Program-made: the position numbers and the translations under genes
Origin: an uncultured Tenacibaculum sp.
Lineage (GTDB): Bacteria > Bacteroidota > Bacteroidia > Flavobacteriales > Flavobacteriaceae
DNA: 64,000 nt
Assembly: GCA_947496185.1 (NCBI GenBank)
Contig: CANMCD010000003.1
Span: 124,001 to 188,000, forward strand
Reading direction: 5' to 3'
Notes under the pieces: generated by a model
What the model was told of the DNA's origin: nothing
Seen by the model: only the letters and a program-made list of their open reading frames with translations
Database searches by the model: none
Shown here: positions 44,883 through 53,708 of the stretch, piece by piece
Numbering within the stretch: position 1 is the first letter of the stretch
Layout: each line of letters opens with the position of its first letter

Positions 44883-44905
44883 TTTACGCTCTATGAGCTA
44901 ATAAA

Positions 44906-45763
44906 TTAATACATTTCTTTTAATGCTCTAACATCATTACTATTAAAGTTTCCGCTCACACCTGAATGGAAACAAGCTAACATTAGAGAAGTACTATCAT
45001 ATCCAGTAGGAGTACCAGGAATATGTACAGCTCCATTACTACCTACACCTTCACCTGATTGCCCACAACTCTGACGTGTATTCCAGTCAGTATGTCTAAA
45101 ACCAACAGAATGTCCAATCTCGTGTGTAATTACATGCTCATTTACAGCAGTACTATAACTATCTAAACCGTGGATTTGATTCCATTTATGAGGTCTACCA
45201 CCACTAGGAAATCCTGCGCTACCACCTGCACCACTATTATTTGGGTTGTTATATACGACCATATCTTTACTGCCAAAATCCGTACCAAAAGTCAATGTAA
45301 ACTTAATCGAAAGCCCTAAGTTATTGTAATTAGCAACAGCTCTTGTTAGTCCAGTTCTAGCTTTACTAGAAAGTCCGTATCCACCACCTCCAGTGTATCC
45401 TAAGATAGTGATATTTCTACCTTGAGAGACTAAGTTATAGGTTCTATACTGACGTCCTGGCTTTTCACTTTCAGATTTTGCCAATTCAAATAACTGAGCT
45501 TCTGTCATTGCAATATCGTTTTCGATAATCAAACGAGGCTCTGAGGTTCCGTCAGGGAAATAAAAATCATCATATTGAATATGATTTGTATTCAAACGCA
45601 ATTTAGTTGCTGCATCAAGAACTCGTTGAGATACATCTTTGGTCAATGTATTTTCTTTTTGTTCCGTTTGTTCAGTTCCATTTGCTTGCTCATTTGTTGA
45701 ACATGATGTTAAAAGGACACTAGTAGTCAGGCCCAATAAAAGGGCAAATTTTGCTTTTTTCAT
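44906..45763 (-). CDS. M57 (dual-action HEIGH) metallopeptidase lipoprotein, copy A
   Basis: 285 aa. Lipoprotein signal peptide with lipobox LTSC (Cys21). A propeptide-like region (TKDVSQRVLDAATKLRLNTNHIQYDDFYFPDGTSEPRLI) precedes the catalytic domain with HEIGHSVGFRHTDW: HExxHxxGFxH zinc site (His214, Glu215, His218, His224), the M57 family signature. C-terminal region VHIPGTPTGYDSTSLMLACFHSG includes a methionine that could be a metzincin-type Met-turn. A surface or periplasmic protease. A full promoter is visible upstream (45805-45835). A paralogue lies directly upstream (46275-47138). Physiological substrate unknown. Confidence 0.88.
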   Translation of the reverse strand: MKKAKFALLLGLTTSVLLTSCSTNEQANGTEQTEQKENTLTKDVSQRVLDAATKLRLNTNHIQYDDFYFPDGTSEPRLIIENDIAMTEAQLFELAKSESEKPGRQYRTYNLVSQGRNITILGYTGGGGYGLSSKARTGLTRAVANYNNLGLSIKFTLTFGTDFGSKDMVVYNNPNNSGAGGSAGFPSGGRPHKWNQIHGLDSYSTAVNEHVITHEIGHSVGFRHTDWNTRQSCGQSGEGVGSNGAVHIPGTPTGYDSTSLMLACFHSGVSGNFNSNDVRALKEMY

Positions 45764-45804
45764 AATTAGTAGTTATTTATACTTTGTTTGGGTTATAATT
45801 GTCG

Positions 45805-45835
45805 CAAATTTATATCTTTTTGTTAAATGAGCAAA
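45805..45835 (-). promoter_or_regulatory. Promoter of M57 peptidase copy A
   Basis: Minus strand TTTG (45835-45832), 19-bp spacer, TAAATTTG (45812-45805): exact match to the Bacteroidota promoter at both elements, about 41 nt before the ATG. Confidence 0.75.
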
Positions 45836-46214
45836 AAAAATGCATTTTTATTAATAATTAAATTAAAAGAAGGGTTTAAAATAGTTTTTTTAATAAAAAA
45901 AAAGCATTCAAAAGGTTAAGTAAAGGCACTAACAAACAAGGAATTACACAATAAACAGAAAAGCTAAAATTTTAATACATTATTAAAATATTTTCATAAA
46001 AAAAGAGAGTATAACAACAGTAAAAAGCCTTTTTTTTAACATATTTTTTTTAATAAAACTCCGATTTCATCAACTTTTCTGCGTGATAACTTGCTAAAAG
46101 TTCTAATTCCAAGCTATCCAACCCTTAGTTTTAAAAAAACATGCCTTAATCAACGTTAACAGATCAATATCAATAAACTAACCTCAATACTCTAAATCAA
46201 CATAGCAACCAATA
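45836..46214. other. A+T-rich spacer between the two M57 genes
   Basis: About 380 bp of very A+T-rich sequence with long A and T runs. I see no ORF with coding character, no repeat and no RNA fold beyond the flanking promoter and terminator. Confidence 0.5.
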
Positions 46215-46251
46215 AAAAAAGGCATCCCATTTTAGTTAGGATACCTTTTTT
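46215..46251 (-). terminator. Terminator of M57 peptidase copy B
   Basis: Stem AAAAAAGG-c-ATCC / GGAT-a-CCTTTTTT (46215-46227 with 46239-46251, one mismatch), 24 nt past the stop; ends in T runs on either strand. Confidence 0.75.
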
Positions 46252-46274
46252 CTCTATTTATAATAAAACCAATT

Positions 46275-47138
46275 TTAATATAAAGTATGCAATGCCCTTC
46301 TATCATTATAATTGAACTCTCCACTTGTATATCTACCTAAACAAGATTGCATTATAGAGCTATAATCTCTTCCTGTTGGTGTCCCTGAAATATGGTTTGC
46401 ACCTATCCAACCATGCCCTTCATTTGAATTTTCACCACAACTTCTTCGATCAAACCAGTCTGTATGACGCAAACCTATAGCATGTCCTATTTCGTGAGTA
46501 ATTAAATGCTCTACCATATCCATAGAATAATACCCTAGATTATACACCTGTATCCATTTACCTGGTTTTCCATAGTTTGGAAACTCAGCTTGCCCACCTG
46601 ACCTTCTTGAATTTCTATTGTTATATACGGTAATATCTCCGTTCCCATAAGCCCTAAAACTTAAATTGAACCGAATTGACAACCTTAAATTATTATAGTT
46701 TTCTACCGCCATTCTTAAACCTCGTTGTTCTGCATTTGTCAACCCATAATAGCCTCCTGTTCTACCGACGATTGATATCTGCGACCCTTGTCTTACCAAA
46801 TTACGAGTTGAATAATGTCGACCACTTGCTCCCCCCTTTCCTTTAGTATTTTTTATTTGTTTTGATAATGAAATAAGCTCTTCTTCTTTTATCGTTATGT
46901 CTTCTTCAAGGTATAGCCTTTCTTCTGTTGTTCCATCAGGGAAATGAAAAGTGTCGTAGTGTAAATGATTTATATTTAATCCTAATTTCGAAGCAGCATC
47001 AAGTACCTCCTGTGAAACAGGTTTCGTCCATGCATTTTCATTTAACATATCTTCTCCTTTATCTTCTTCATTTGTACACGATACAGACAATAGTCCTACA
47101 ACCCCACATATCATGAGGATATTTCCTACTTTGTTCAT
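46275..47138 (-). CDS. M57 (dual-action HEIGH) metallopeptidase lipoprotein, copy B
   Basis: 287 aa. Same architecture as copy A: lipobox LSVSC (Cys21), pro-region TKPVSQEVLDAASKLGLNINHLHYDTFHFPDGTTEERL and zinc site HEIGHAIGLRHTDW. The two are clearly paralogous along the whole length (for example SQ.VLDAA.KL.LN.NH..YD.F.FPDGT.E.RL), differing mostly in a basic, Arg-rich central part (SRRSGGQ, FRAYG) versus an Asn/Gly-rich one in copy A. It has its own -7 box TATATTTG at 47199-47206 and its own terminator, so the copies are independently transcribed. Confidence 0.88.
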   Translation of the reverse strand: MNKVGNILMICGVVGLLSVSCTNEEDKGEDMLNENAWTKPVSQEVLDAASKLGLNINHLHYDTFHFPDGTTEERLYLEEDITIKEEELISLSKQIKNTKGKGGASGRHYSTRNLVRQGSQISIVGRTGGYYGLTNAEQRGLRMAVENYNNLRLSIRFNLSFRAYGNGDITVYNNRNSRRSGGQAEFPNYGKPGKWIQVYNLGYYSMDMVEHLITHEIGHAIGLRHTDWFDRRSCGENSNEGHGWIGANHISGTPTGRDYSSIMQSCLGRYTSGEFNYNDRRALHTLY

Positions 47139-47198
47139 AAAATAAACTGTTTAAAATTTGTTGTTTGTCATTGTTATCTTAGAGAAGGATCAGAGGCT

Positions 47199-47206
47199 CA
47201 AATATA
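47199..47206 (-). promoter_or_regulatory. -7 promoter box of M57 copy B
   Basis: TATATTTG on the minus strand, exact TAnnTTTG, 60 nt before the ATG; no clear TTG at -33. Confidence 0.45.
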
Positions 47207-47404
47207 TGTTTTTTTAACATATTTTTAACTAAAATAGTATTTTTTGTTAATTTTTGTTAAATTAACATTTACAAGTTTTAAAAAACAACAAAATTTATCA
47301 CTTTCTCAATTATAAACTTACAATTTTAAACTTATGACAATAAAAAACAAAGGTTAATTATCTGAATATCAGGCAATTATTTCATACAACATTTATTTAT
47401 TCAT
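47207..47404. other. A+T-rich spacer, nothing recognised
   Basis: About 200 bp between the M57 copy B promoter and the leu operon terminator. No gene, repeat or structured element seen. Confidence 0.5.
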
Positions 47405-47441
47405 AAAAAAACTCTCAAGTTGGTTTACTTGAAAGTTTTTA
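47405..47441 (-). terminator. Terminator of the leu operon
   Basis: Stem AAAAACT-c-TCAAGT / ACTTGA-a-AGTTTTT with a 6-nt loop (TGGTTT on the plus strand) and T tract on the minus strand, about 80 nt beyond the leuB stop. Confidence 0.8.
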
Positions 47442-47491
47442 TTAACTCAAAATGACTTTATTCTTTATGTCAAAAAGAGTTATCTATATTC

Positions 47492-47533
47492 TTTTTATTT
47501 ATATAATAGTGCTTTTTATTTATATAATAGTGC
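47492..47533. repeat. 21-bp perfect tandem duplication at the leuB stop codon
   Basis: Unit TTTTTATTTATATAATAGTG followed by C occurs twice head to tail (47492-47512 and 47513-47533). The copy inside leuB carries its last four codons and stop; the second copy repeats them, including an in-frame second stop 21 bp later. It leaves the LeuB protein unchanged. Confidence 0.9.
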
Positions 47534-48635
47534 TTTGCCCCATATGAATATTTTGAAAATTCACATCGCTATCTTCCTGATTTTGTATATAATCCGCAAT
47601 AAAATCACCTACTTTACTGGTAGAAAATGATTTTTCTGAATTAATATCCTCCGTGGTAATACCCAATTCTAACGATTTTTGCACAGCACGATCAATCGCC
47701 TCGGCTTCATCATGTAAACCTAAGTGTTCTAAAAGCATTGCTGCAGACAATATTGAGGCTAACGGGTTGGCAATATCTTTTCCTTTAGCTTGCGGAAACG
47801 AACCGTGAATAGGCTCGAACAAAGCATTCTCTTTTCCTACAGAAGCAGAAGCCAACAACCCTATAGATCCCCCAATAACACTCGCTTCATCCGATATAAT
47901 GTCGCCAAAAAGATTTTCAGTAAGAATCACATCAAATTGTTTTGGATTTAATATTAATTGCATTGCTGCATTATCCACAAACAAATATTCTAACGTCACA
48001 TCAGGATACTGACTAGAAAGCTCCGTCACCACTTTTCTCCATAACCTAGAAGTTTCAAGTACATTAGCTTTATCCACTAAAGTTAGTTTTTTTCTTCTAT
48101 TCTGAGCTGCTACAAAAGCTAAATGAGCTATTCTTTCTATTTCTTCTACAGAATAAGAACATCCATCCGAAGCAACCTTACCATCTTCACTCAACTCTTT
48201 TGTTCCAAAATAAATTCCCCCTGTTAATTCTCGATAAATGCTAATATCTGTACCTTGGATTCTATCTTCTTTTAACGGTGAATTTTTTATAAGTTTATCG
48301 TAAGCCTTAACTGGTCTAACATTACAAAACAATCCTAACTCCTTTCTTAGACGTAATAGGCCTTGCTCTGGTCGTACTTTAGCTGTTGGGTCATTATCAT
48401 ATTTTGGATCGCCAATGGCGCCAAATAAAACCGCATCCGATTCTTCACATAATTTAATGGTTTCATCGGGCAATGGGTTACCTGTTTCGTCAATTGCACA
48501 CGCTCCCATTAGCGCTTCTTTGAATAAAAATGTATGATTAAACGTATCCGCTACTGCGTTTAATGCTTTTTTTGCTTGTTCAGTTACTTCTGGTCCGATT
48601 CCATCTCCGGGAATAATTACTATGTTTGCCTTCAT
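47520..48635 (-). CDS. leuB: 3-Isopropylmalate dehydrogenase
   Basis: 371 aa. NAD-dependent oxidative decarboxylation in leucine synthesis. IVIIPGDGIGPEVTEQAKKAL at the N-terminus, AIGDPKYD, LLRLRKELGLFCNVRPVKAY (substrate Arg residues), NLFGDIISDEASVIGGSIGLLASASVG (metal Asp residues) and FEPIHGSFPQAKGKDIANP. The C-terminus extends ~20 residues past the usual end (NQEDSDVNFQNIHMGQSTII). Last gene of leuACDB, 27 nt behind leuD. Its stop lies within a 21-bp tandem duplication. Confidence 0.97.
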   Translation of the reverse strand: MKANIVIIPGDGIGPEVTEQAKKALNAVADTFNHTFLFKEALMGACAIDETGNPLPDETIKLCEESDAVLFGAIGDPKYDNDPTAKVRPEQGLLRLRKELGLFCNVRPVKAYDKLIKNSPLKEDRIQGTDISIYRELTGGIYFGTKELSEDGKVASDGCSYSVEEIERIAHLAFVAAQNRRKKLTLVDKANVLETSRLWRKVVTELSSQYPDVTLEYLFVDNAAMQLILNPKQFDVILTENLFGDIISDEASVIGGSIGLLASASVGKENALFEPIHGSFPQAKGKDIANPLASILSAAMLLEHLGLHDEAEAIDRAVQKSLELGITTEDINSEKSFSTSKVGDFIADYIQNQEDSDVNFQNIHMGQSTII

Positions 48636-48662
48636 TCCTATATTTTTATATGCAGTGTATTA

Positions 48663-49247
48663 TTATACAATACTGACTGCTTCAAATTTTTCTATTTCTT
48701 GTTTTTTACTAACCAAAAAGTCTATATCGTCGTAGCCATTAATTAAACACATTTTTTTGTAGGGGTCAATCTCAAATGTTACATCCCCAACAGGTGTTCT
48801 AACTATTTGTGCTTCTAAATCTATTTCTAACGTTGTGTTTGGTTTAGTAGTTGTTAGGTTTAATATTTTCTTTAAAAACTCTTCATTTACCTGAATCGGT
48901 AAAATACCATTGTTTAATGCATTCCCTTTAAAAATATCAGCAAAGAAGCTACTAATGATTACTTTAAATCCATAACCATACAACGCCCAAGCAGCGTGTT
49001 CTCTACTCGATCCACAACCAAAATTATCTCCTGCAATCAATATACTTCCTTTAAACGTGGTATTATTTAAAACGAAATCTTGGTTAGTGCTACCATCTTT
49101 ATGAAATCTCCAATCTCTAAACACATTGTCCCCAAACCCTTCTTTATCCGTCGCTTTTAAAAAACGAGCAGGAATGATTTGATCTGTATCTATATTTTCA
49201 GTTGGTAATGGTACTGCCGTATCTATCAGTTTTACAAATTTTTCCAT
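48663..49247 (-). CDS. leuD: 3-Isopropylmalate dehydratase small subunit
   Basis: 194 aa from the ATG at 49247, which shares one base with the leuC stop (TAATG); a TTG two codons upstream is not needed. It forms the LeuC-LeuD isomerase that interconverts 2- and 3-isopropylmalate. Signature regions: [17 protein letters not shown] and [45 protein letters not shown]. Length normal. Confidence 0.97.
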   Translation of the reverse strand: MEKFVKLIDTAVPLPTENIDTDQIIPARFLKATDKEGFGDNVFRDWRFHKDGSTNQDFVLNNTTFKGSILIAGDNFGCGSSREHAAWALYGYGFKVIISSFFADIFKGNALNNGILPIQVNEEFLKKILNLTTTKPNTTLEIDLEAQIVRTPVGDVTFEIDPYKKMCLINGYDDIDFLVSKKQEIEKFEAVSIV

Positions 49248-50629
49248 TAACAAGTTTCTTTAGTAAAGTTAACTATTTTTCCTTCTACAGCAGTTGCTGC
49301 CGCCATTAAAGGACTCGCCAAAATGGTACGTGCACCTTGCCCTTGACGTCCTTCAAAATTTCTATTAGAAGTCGACACACAGTATTCTCCTTCAGGTATT
49401 TTGTCATCATTCATTGCCAAACAAGCTGAACAACCAGGTTGCCTCATTTGAAACCCTGCGTTTTCAAAAATTTCTTGTAAACCCTCCTCTTTTATTTGTT
49501 TCGCCACTTGCTGTGAACCAGGTACTAACCAAGCATTTACATTAATTGCTTTTTGTTTGCCCTTTACATAATCGGCTGCTACTCTAAAATCTTCAATTCT
49601 AGAGTTTGTACAACTACCTATAAAAACATAATTCACAGGTGTATTAACCAAACTCTCTCCTTTTTTAAAGTTCATATACTGAAGTGCCTTATCAAAAGAA
49701 GGATCATTTTCTACAGGAATATTTTCTGAAATTTTAATTCCCATACCAGGATTCGTTCCGTAAGTTAACATCGGTTCAATATCACTAGCATCAAAAAAGT
49801 ACTCTTGATCGAAGACTGCATCATCATCAGTTTTTAAGGATTTCCAATAGGCTACTTTTTTATCAAATGCTTCTCCAGTTGGTGCAAATTTCCTACCCCT
49901 TACATATTCAAATGTGACCTCATCCGGTGCTATCATTCCTCCACGAGCTCCCATCTCTATACTCATATTACACACAGTCATACGTCCTTCCATCGACATC
50001 TCCTCAAATACATTTCCTGCGTATTCACAAAAATAACCTGTGCCAGAATTCGTACCTAATTTGGCTATTACGTATAAAATAACATCTTTGGGTAATACGC
50101 CTTTTTTTAATTTACCATTTACATTTACACGCAAACTTTTTGGCTTTTGAATCAACAAGCATTGACTGGCAAAAACCTGCGCTACCTGACTGGTTCCTAT
50201 ACCAAAAGCAATCGTTCCGAAAGCTCCATGAGTTGATGTATGACTATCTCCACACACCATGGTCATACCTGGTTGCGTAATTCCTAATTCAGGTGCCATT
50301 ACATGTACAATACCATTATACTGATGTCCTAAACCATATAAGGTAATATTATTCTCTTTACAGTTTTTTGTTAATTGCTCTAACTGATTTCTTGACAACT
50401 CATCTTTAACAGGTAAGTGCTGATCAACAGTTGGTGTATTGTGATCTGCCGTGGCAATTATTTTATCTGGACGTGCTATTGGAATACCACGTTCTTTCAG
50501 CTCATTAAAAGCTTGAGGACTCGTTACCTCGTGGATCAAATGTCTATCTATATACAGTATCTGTGGTCCATTAGGTACCGTTTCTACTACGTGTGCATCC
50601 CAAACTTTGTCAAATAATGTTTTCCCCAT
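49247..50629 (-). CDS. leuC: 3-Isopropylmalate dehydratase large subunit
   Basis: 460 aa aconitase-family subunit carrying the [4Fe-4S] cluster. [15 protein letters not shown] at the N-terminus, [25 protein letters not shown], and cluster cysteines in [14 protein letters not shown] and [13 protein letters not shown]. The start overlaps the leuA stop (TAATG at 50631-50627), and the stop overlaps the leuD start, so leuA, leuC and leuD are translationally coupled by two one-base overlaps. Confidence 0.97.
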   Translation of the reverse strand: MGKTLFDKVWDAHVVETVPNGPQILYIDRHLIHEVTSPQAFNELKERGIPIARPDKIIATADHNTPTVDQHLPVKDELSRNQLEQLTKNCKENNITLYGLGHQYNGIVHVMAPELGITQPGMTMVCGDSHTSTHGAFGTIAFGIGTSQVAQVFASQCLLIQKPKSLRVNVNGKLKKGVLPKDVILYVIAKLGTNSGTGYFCEYAGNVFEEMSMEGRMTVCNMSIEMGARGGMIAPDEVTFEYVRGRKFAPTGEAFDKKVAYWKSLKTDDDAVFDQEYFFDASDIEPMLTYGTNPGMGIKISENIPVENDPSFDKALQYMNFKKGESLVNTPVNYVFIGSCTNSRIEDFRVAADYVKGKQKAINVNAWLVPGSQQVAKQIKEEGLQEIFENAGFQMRQPGCSACLAMNDDKIPEGEYCVSTSNRNFEGRQGQGARTILASPLMAAATAVEGKIVNFTKETC

Positions 50630-51804
50630 TAAGCAATTGCTATTTTTGATATTTTACTTACTTCCTTCATTATTAAATGAATATCTTGATCTATAACTTC
50701 TTTTTGTCTATCTGCAAATTGTAAAAAAGTCTTATACGCTGAATCTAATTGTACCTTGGTAAGATCATATCCTATTTTTTTTGCTCTATATGCTAAGGCT
50801 GCCCTTCCACTTCGTGCAGTTAATACGATCGCACTTTCTGTAACCCCTACATCTGCTGGATCAATAATTTCATAAGTCTCTCTATTTTTTATTACACCAT
50901 CTTGATGTATTCCAGAACTATGAGCAAAAGCATTAGCACCTACAATCGCTTTGTTAGGCTGCACTAACATCCCCATTTTTTCTCGAACCATCAAACTAGT
51001 ATCATATAATAATTTAGCATTAATATCTGTTTGAAGATTCAAATATGGATGCTGTTTTAAAATCATAACAACTTCTTCTAAAGCTGTATTCCCAGCACGT
51101 TCTCCAATACCATTTACCGTACATTCTATCTGTCTTGCTCCATTCATAACTCCTGCAATAGAATTTGCCGTTGCCAAACCTAAATCATTATGACAATGAC
51201 AAGAAATTGTAACATCATCAATTCCTTTTACGTGGTCTTTTAAATATTTTATTTTTGCCCCGTACTCTTCTGGCAAACAATAACCTGTAGTATCAGGTAT
51301 GTTAAGAACCGTAGCTCCTGCTTTAATAACTTCTTCGCAAACTTTCGCTAAAAAAGCATTGTCTGTACGACCTGCGTCTTCTGCAAAAAACTCAACATCA
51401 CCTACAAAGTTTCTAGCATAAGCAACCGCTTTTTTCGCTCGCTCTATTACTTCCTCTTTAGAAATATTAAATTTATATTTGATATGTGACTCGCTGGTTC
51501 CTATACCTGTATGTATTCTTGGTTTTACAGCTATCTTGAGTGCCTCAGCTGCCACCTCTATATCTTTCTTAACAGACCTTGTGAGCCCACAAACTGTTGC
51601 ATTTTTCACCAATTTCGCAATTTCATTTACAGAGGTAAAATCTCCTGGACTTGATATAGGAAACCCTGCCTCAATAACGTCTACCCCTAAAACATCCAAT
51701 CTTTCTGCAATCACCAGTTTCTCTCTAGTGTCTAGCTTACAACCTGGGACTTGCTCTCCATCTCTCAAGGTGGTGTCGAAAATTTGAACCTTATCTTTTG
51801 ACAT
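50629..51804 (-). CDS. leuA: 2-Isopropylmalate synthase lacking the regulatory domain
   Basis: 391 aa. HMGL-like TIM barrel: [20 protein letters not shown] (metal Asp), [75 protein letters not shown], followed by the subdomains with [24 protein letters not shown]. It condenses acetyl-CoA with 2-oxoisovalerate. The C-terminal LeuA dimer (leucine-sensing) domain of the ~510-aa enzymes is absent, the chain ending after KYRAKK-like subdomain II; allosteric inhibition by leucine is therefore not expected by the known mechanism. First gene of leuACDB. Confidence 0.95.
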   Translation of the reverse strand: MSKDKVQIFDTTLRDGEQVPGCKLDTREKLVIAERLDVLGVDVIEAGFPISSPGDFTSVNEIAKLVKNATVCGLTRSVKKDIEVAAEALKIAVKPRIHTGIGTSESHIKYKFNISKEEVIERAKKAVAYARNFVGDVEFFAEDAGRTDNAFLAKVCEEVIKAGATVLNIPDTTGYCLPEEYGAKIKYLKDHVKGIDDVTISCHCHNDLGLATANSIAGVMNGARQIECTVNGIGERAGNTALEEVVMILKQHPYLNLQTDINAKLLYDTSLMVREKMGMLVQPNKAIVGANAFAHSSGIHQDGVIKNRETYEIIDPADVGVTESAIVLTARSGRAALAYRAKKIGYDLTKVQLDSAYKTFLQFADRQKEVIDQDIHLIMKEVSKISKIAIA

Positions 51805-51835
51805 ATCTAAAAACTTTTGTCTAATTATATAAAAC

Positions 51836-51843
51836 CAAATGTA
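51836..51843 (-). promoter_or_regulatory. -7 promoter box of the leu operon
   Basis: TACATTTG on the minus strand, exact TAnnTTTG, 31 nt before the leuA ATG. The short 5' region behind it has no room for an attenuator. Confidence 0.5.
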
Positions 51844-51919
51844 TATATTAGAATTTCTAATGAAGCATTTACTAGTAACTTCATTACGAGATTAAACCGT
51901 TATAAAAAAAACACAAAAC

Positions 51920-51932
51920 ACTGATTATCAGT
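51920..51932. promoter_or_regulatory. 13-bp palindrome between leuA and the 520-aa protein gene
   Basis: ACTGAT-T-ATCAGT is a perfect 6-1-6 inverted repeat, 5 bp before the ATG at 51938 and ~115 bp upstream of leuA on the other strand. Candidate operator or translational hairpin; no regulator known. Confidence 0.35.
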
Positions 51933-51937
51933 TATTT

Positions 51938-53500
51938 ATGAATAAAAAAATTACATCAACCAACCACCAAAACGATGCTTTATTCATTTTAATTAAATCA
52001 TTATCCAAGTCCGAAAAACGCCAATTTAATTTGTATATCGGACGTTTGGGAGGAAATGTAGATGCAAAATTTTTCGCCCTGTTTAAAATTTTGGAGAAAC
52101 AAAAAAATTATGATGAAAAGGCTATTATCAAAAGTGGAATTGTTAGTAAACAACAATTATCAAACTTAAAAGCGCATTTGTATAAGCAAATTTTAACAAG
52201 TCTCCGTTTAAACCCAGCTCACAAAAACATCCGTATCCAAATAAGGGAACAACTGGACTTTGCTACAGTTTTATATCAAAAAGGACTTTACAAACAAAGT
52301 TTAAAGCTTTTAGAAAAAGCCAAAAACATGGCGTTAGATAGTGAAGAAAAAAATATTGCCTATGAAATTGTTGAATTTGAAAAAATAATTGAAAGTCAGT
52401 ATATAACTCGAAGTATAAATACCAGAGCAGATCAACTTACCGTACAAGCAAAAGAACTAAGCCAACAAAATGTAATCACAAGTAAGCTTTCTAATTTATC
52501 ACTACAATTATACGGTATATTACTTAAAACAGGTTATGTACGCAATGATGAAGAATTACAAAAAGTACGTGAATACTTTGATGCACGACTTCCTAAATAC
52601 GATTTTAACACCTTAGGTTTCAGAGAAAAACTTTGGCTATATAAAGCAAGGTTATGGTATAGTTTTTTAACACAAGATTTCCTTCTTAGCTACAAATACG
52701 CTAACAAATGGGTTTATTTATTTAAAAACAACCCTAAAAACATCGTACTTCATCCTGTGTTCTATTTAAAAGGTGTAAACTATCTTCTAGAGAGTTTGTT
52801 TTTCACTCAGCACTATAAGAAGTTTAAAACAGAGTTTTCTCACCTAGAAGAACTTATTGAGAATCAAAAAATTCCTAAAAACAATAATACAGAGGTATTA
52901 ATTTTTCAATATTACTATGCCAATAAACTTCACCTACACTTTTTAGAAGGTAGGTTTAAAGAGGGAGAATACCTAGTAGCCATCATCAATCAAAAAATTG
53001 AAGAATACAGAAACTTATTAGACAATCATCATATTGTCGTTTTGTATTACAAAATAGCTTGTCTTTACTTTGGTATGGGAGACAATAAGAACTGTATTTT
53101 ATATTTGAGTAAAATTATTAAGTCTAAAAACCTACATATTAAAGAAGATCTACAATGTTTTGCCAGAGTTTTAAGTCTTATTGCTCATTATGAATCTGGC
53201 TTGGACTACCACCTTGAAGTTCAATTTAAAGATACTTACCGTTTTTTATTAAAAATGGAAAACTTACAAGAAGTTCAAAAAGCATTTATTTCATCTATAA
53301 AAGCTTTAGGAGATGTGTACCCTCATCAAATAAAAAACGAGTTCAAAAAGATATACGCTCGACTCAAAATTTTCGAACATCATCCATACGAAAAAAGAGC
53401 TTTTTTATATCTCGACATACTTTCTTGGCTTGAAAGCAAAATAAAAAACACAACTGTTGATGAAATTATCAAAGAAAAATTCATTAAACTAAACAAATAA
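51938..53500 (+). CDS. Conserved helical protein of unknown function
   Basis: 520 aa, almost entirely predicted helical with TPR-like stretches (ATVLYQKGLYKQSLKLLEKAKNMAL; HIVVLYYKIACLYFGMGDNKNCILYLSKIIK). The N-terminus (LFILIKSLSKSEKRQFNLYIGRLGGNVDAKFFALFKILEKQKNYDE) is distinctive: a charged SKSEKRQF helix I remember from hypothetical proteins of many Bacteroidota. No signal peptide, TM or catalytic motif, so probably cytoplasmic and interaction-based. It is divergent from leuA and upstream of the thr operon without sharing a transcript obviously. The real function is unknown. Confidence 0.8.
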   Translation: MNKKITSTNHQNDALFILIKSLSKSEKRQFNLYIGRLGGNVDAKFFALFKILEKQKNYDEKAIIKSGIVSKQQLSNLKAHLYKQILTSLRLNPAHKNIRIQIREQLDFATVLYQKGLYKQSLKLLEKAKNMALDSEEKNIAYEIVEFEKIIESQYITRSINTRADQLTVQAKELSQQNVITSKLSNLSLQLYGILLKTGYVRNDEELQKVREYFDARLPKYDFNTLGFREKLWLYKARLWYSFLTQDFLLSYKYANKWVYLFKNNPKNIVLHPVFYLKGVNYLLESLFFTQHYKKFKTEFSHLEELIENQKIPKNNNTEVLIFQYYYANKLHLHFLEGRFKEGEYLVAIINQKIEEYRNLLDNHHIVVLYYKIACLYFGMGDNKNCILYLSKIIKSKNLHIKEDLQCFARVLSLIAHYESGLDYHLEVQFKDTYRFLLKMENLQEVQKAFISSIKALGDVYPHQIKNEFKKIYARLKIFEHHPYEKRAFLYLDILSWLESKIKNTTVDEIIKEKFIKLNK

Positions 53501-53515
53501 TTCAAAAATCATTTA

Positions 53516-53523
53516 TATATTTG
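53516..53523 (+). promoter_or_regulatory. -7 promoter box of the thr operon
   Basis: TATATTTG, exact TAnnTTTG, ending 5 nt before the ATG of the thr leader peptide at 53529. No clear -33 TTG is seen. It places the transcription start at or next to that ATG. Confidence 0.6.
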
Positions 53524-53528
53524 CCCCC

Positions 53529-53636
53529 ATGTTAAAAAATAACGAAAAAAATATTATACTACAAAATACCACATTATATGTGGTAAATCTTTTCGTTAGT
53601 ACTATTTTTACTACAGGTATTATCATTACCCTCTAG
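53529..53636 (+). CDS. thr operon leader peptide
   Basis: 35-aa ORF, ATG at 53529, TAG at 53634. It begins MLKNNEKNIILQNTTLYVV and ends STIFTTGIIITL: six Thr and six Ile residues, with four Thr and four Ile in the last twelve. That is the amino-acid pair sensed by thr attenuators (E. coli thrL is likewise Thr/Ile-rich). It lies 122 nt upstream of thrA. The leader RNA folds locally (TACCACAT / ATGTGGTA, 53567-53585, inside AACGAAAA / TTTTCGTT). The downstream switch is not as clear as for ilv. No Shine-Dalgarno can be present because the promoter abuts the ATG. Confidence 0.75.
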   Translation: MLKNNEKNIILQNTTLYVVNLFVSTIFTTGIIITL

Positions 53637-53708
53637 GGGGTACTATTTTAACATATAATCAACCGTAGCTTATTCTTTTTTTAAAAAGTGTTAAAAAAAC
53701 ATGAATAA
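53627..53708 (+). promoter_or_regulatory. Putative switch structures of the thr leader
   Basis: Two hairpins: TACCC-TCTAGG-GGGTA (53627-53642), whose loop holds the leader stop codon and which is followed by CTATTTT; and an A+T-only hairpin TTATTC-TTTTTTTAA / TTAAAAAAA-cat-GAATAA (53670-53708). Neither is a textbook terminator, so attenuation by termination is uncertain; RNA-level control of thrA translation is equally possible. Confidence 0.4.

Noticed and set aside
51825-51884. Minus-strand ORF of 19 codons upstream of leuA with four Leu codons, considered as a leu leader peptide
   Set aside because: The leuA -7 box (51836-51843) lies inside it, no promoter is seen upstream of it, and no G+C-rich terminator follows.
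53627-53642. Hairpin TACCC-TCTAGG-GGGTA as a classical thr attenuator terminator
   Set aside because: Only 5 bp, weak T tract, and its loop contains the leader stop codon, so a terminating ribosome would open it, the reverse of the classical logic. Kept only as a possible switch element.
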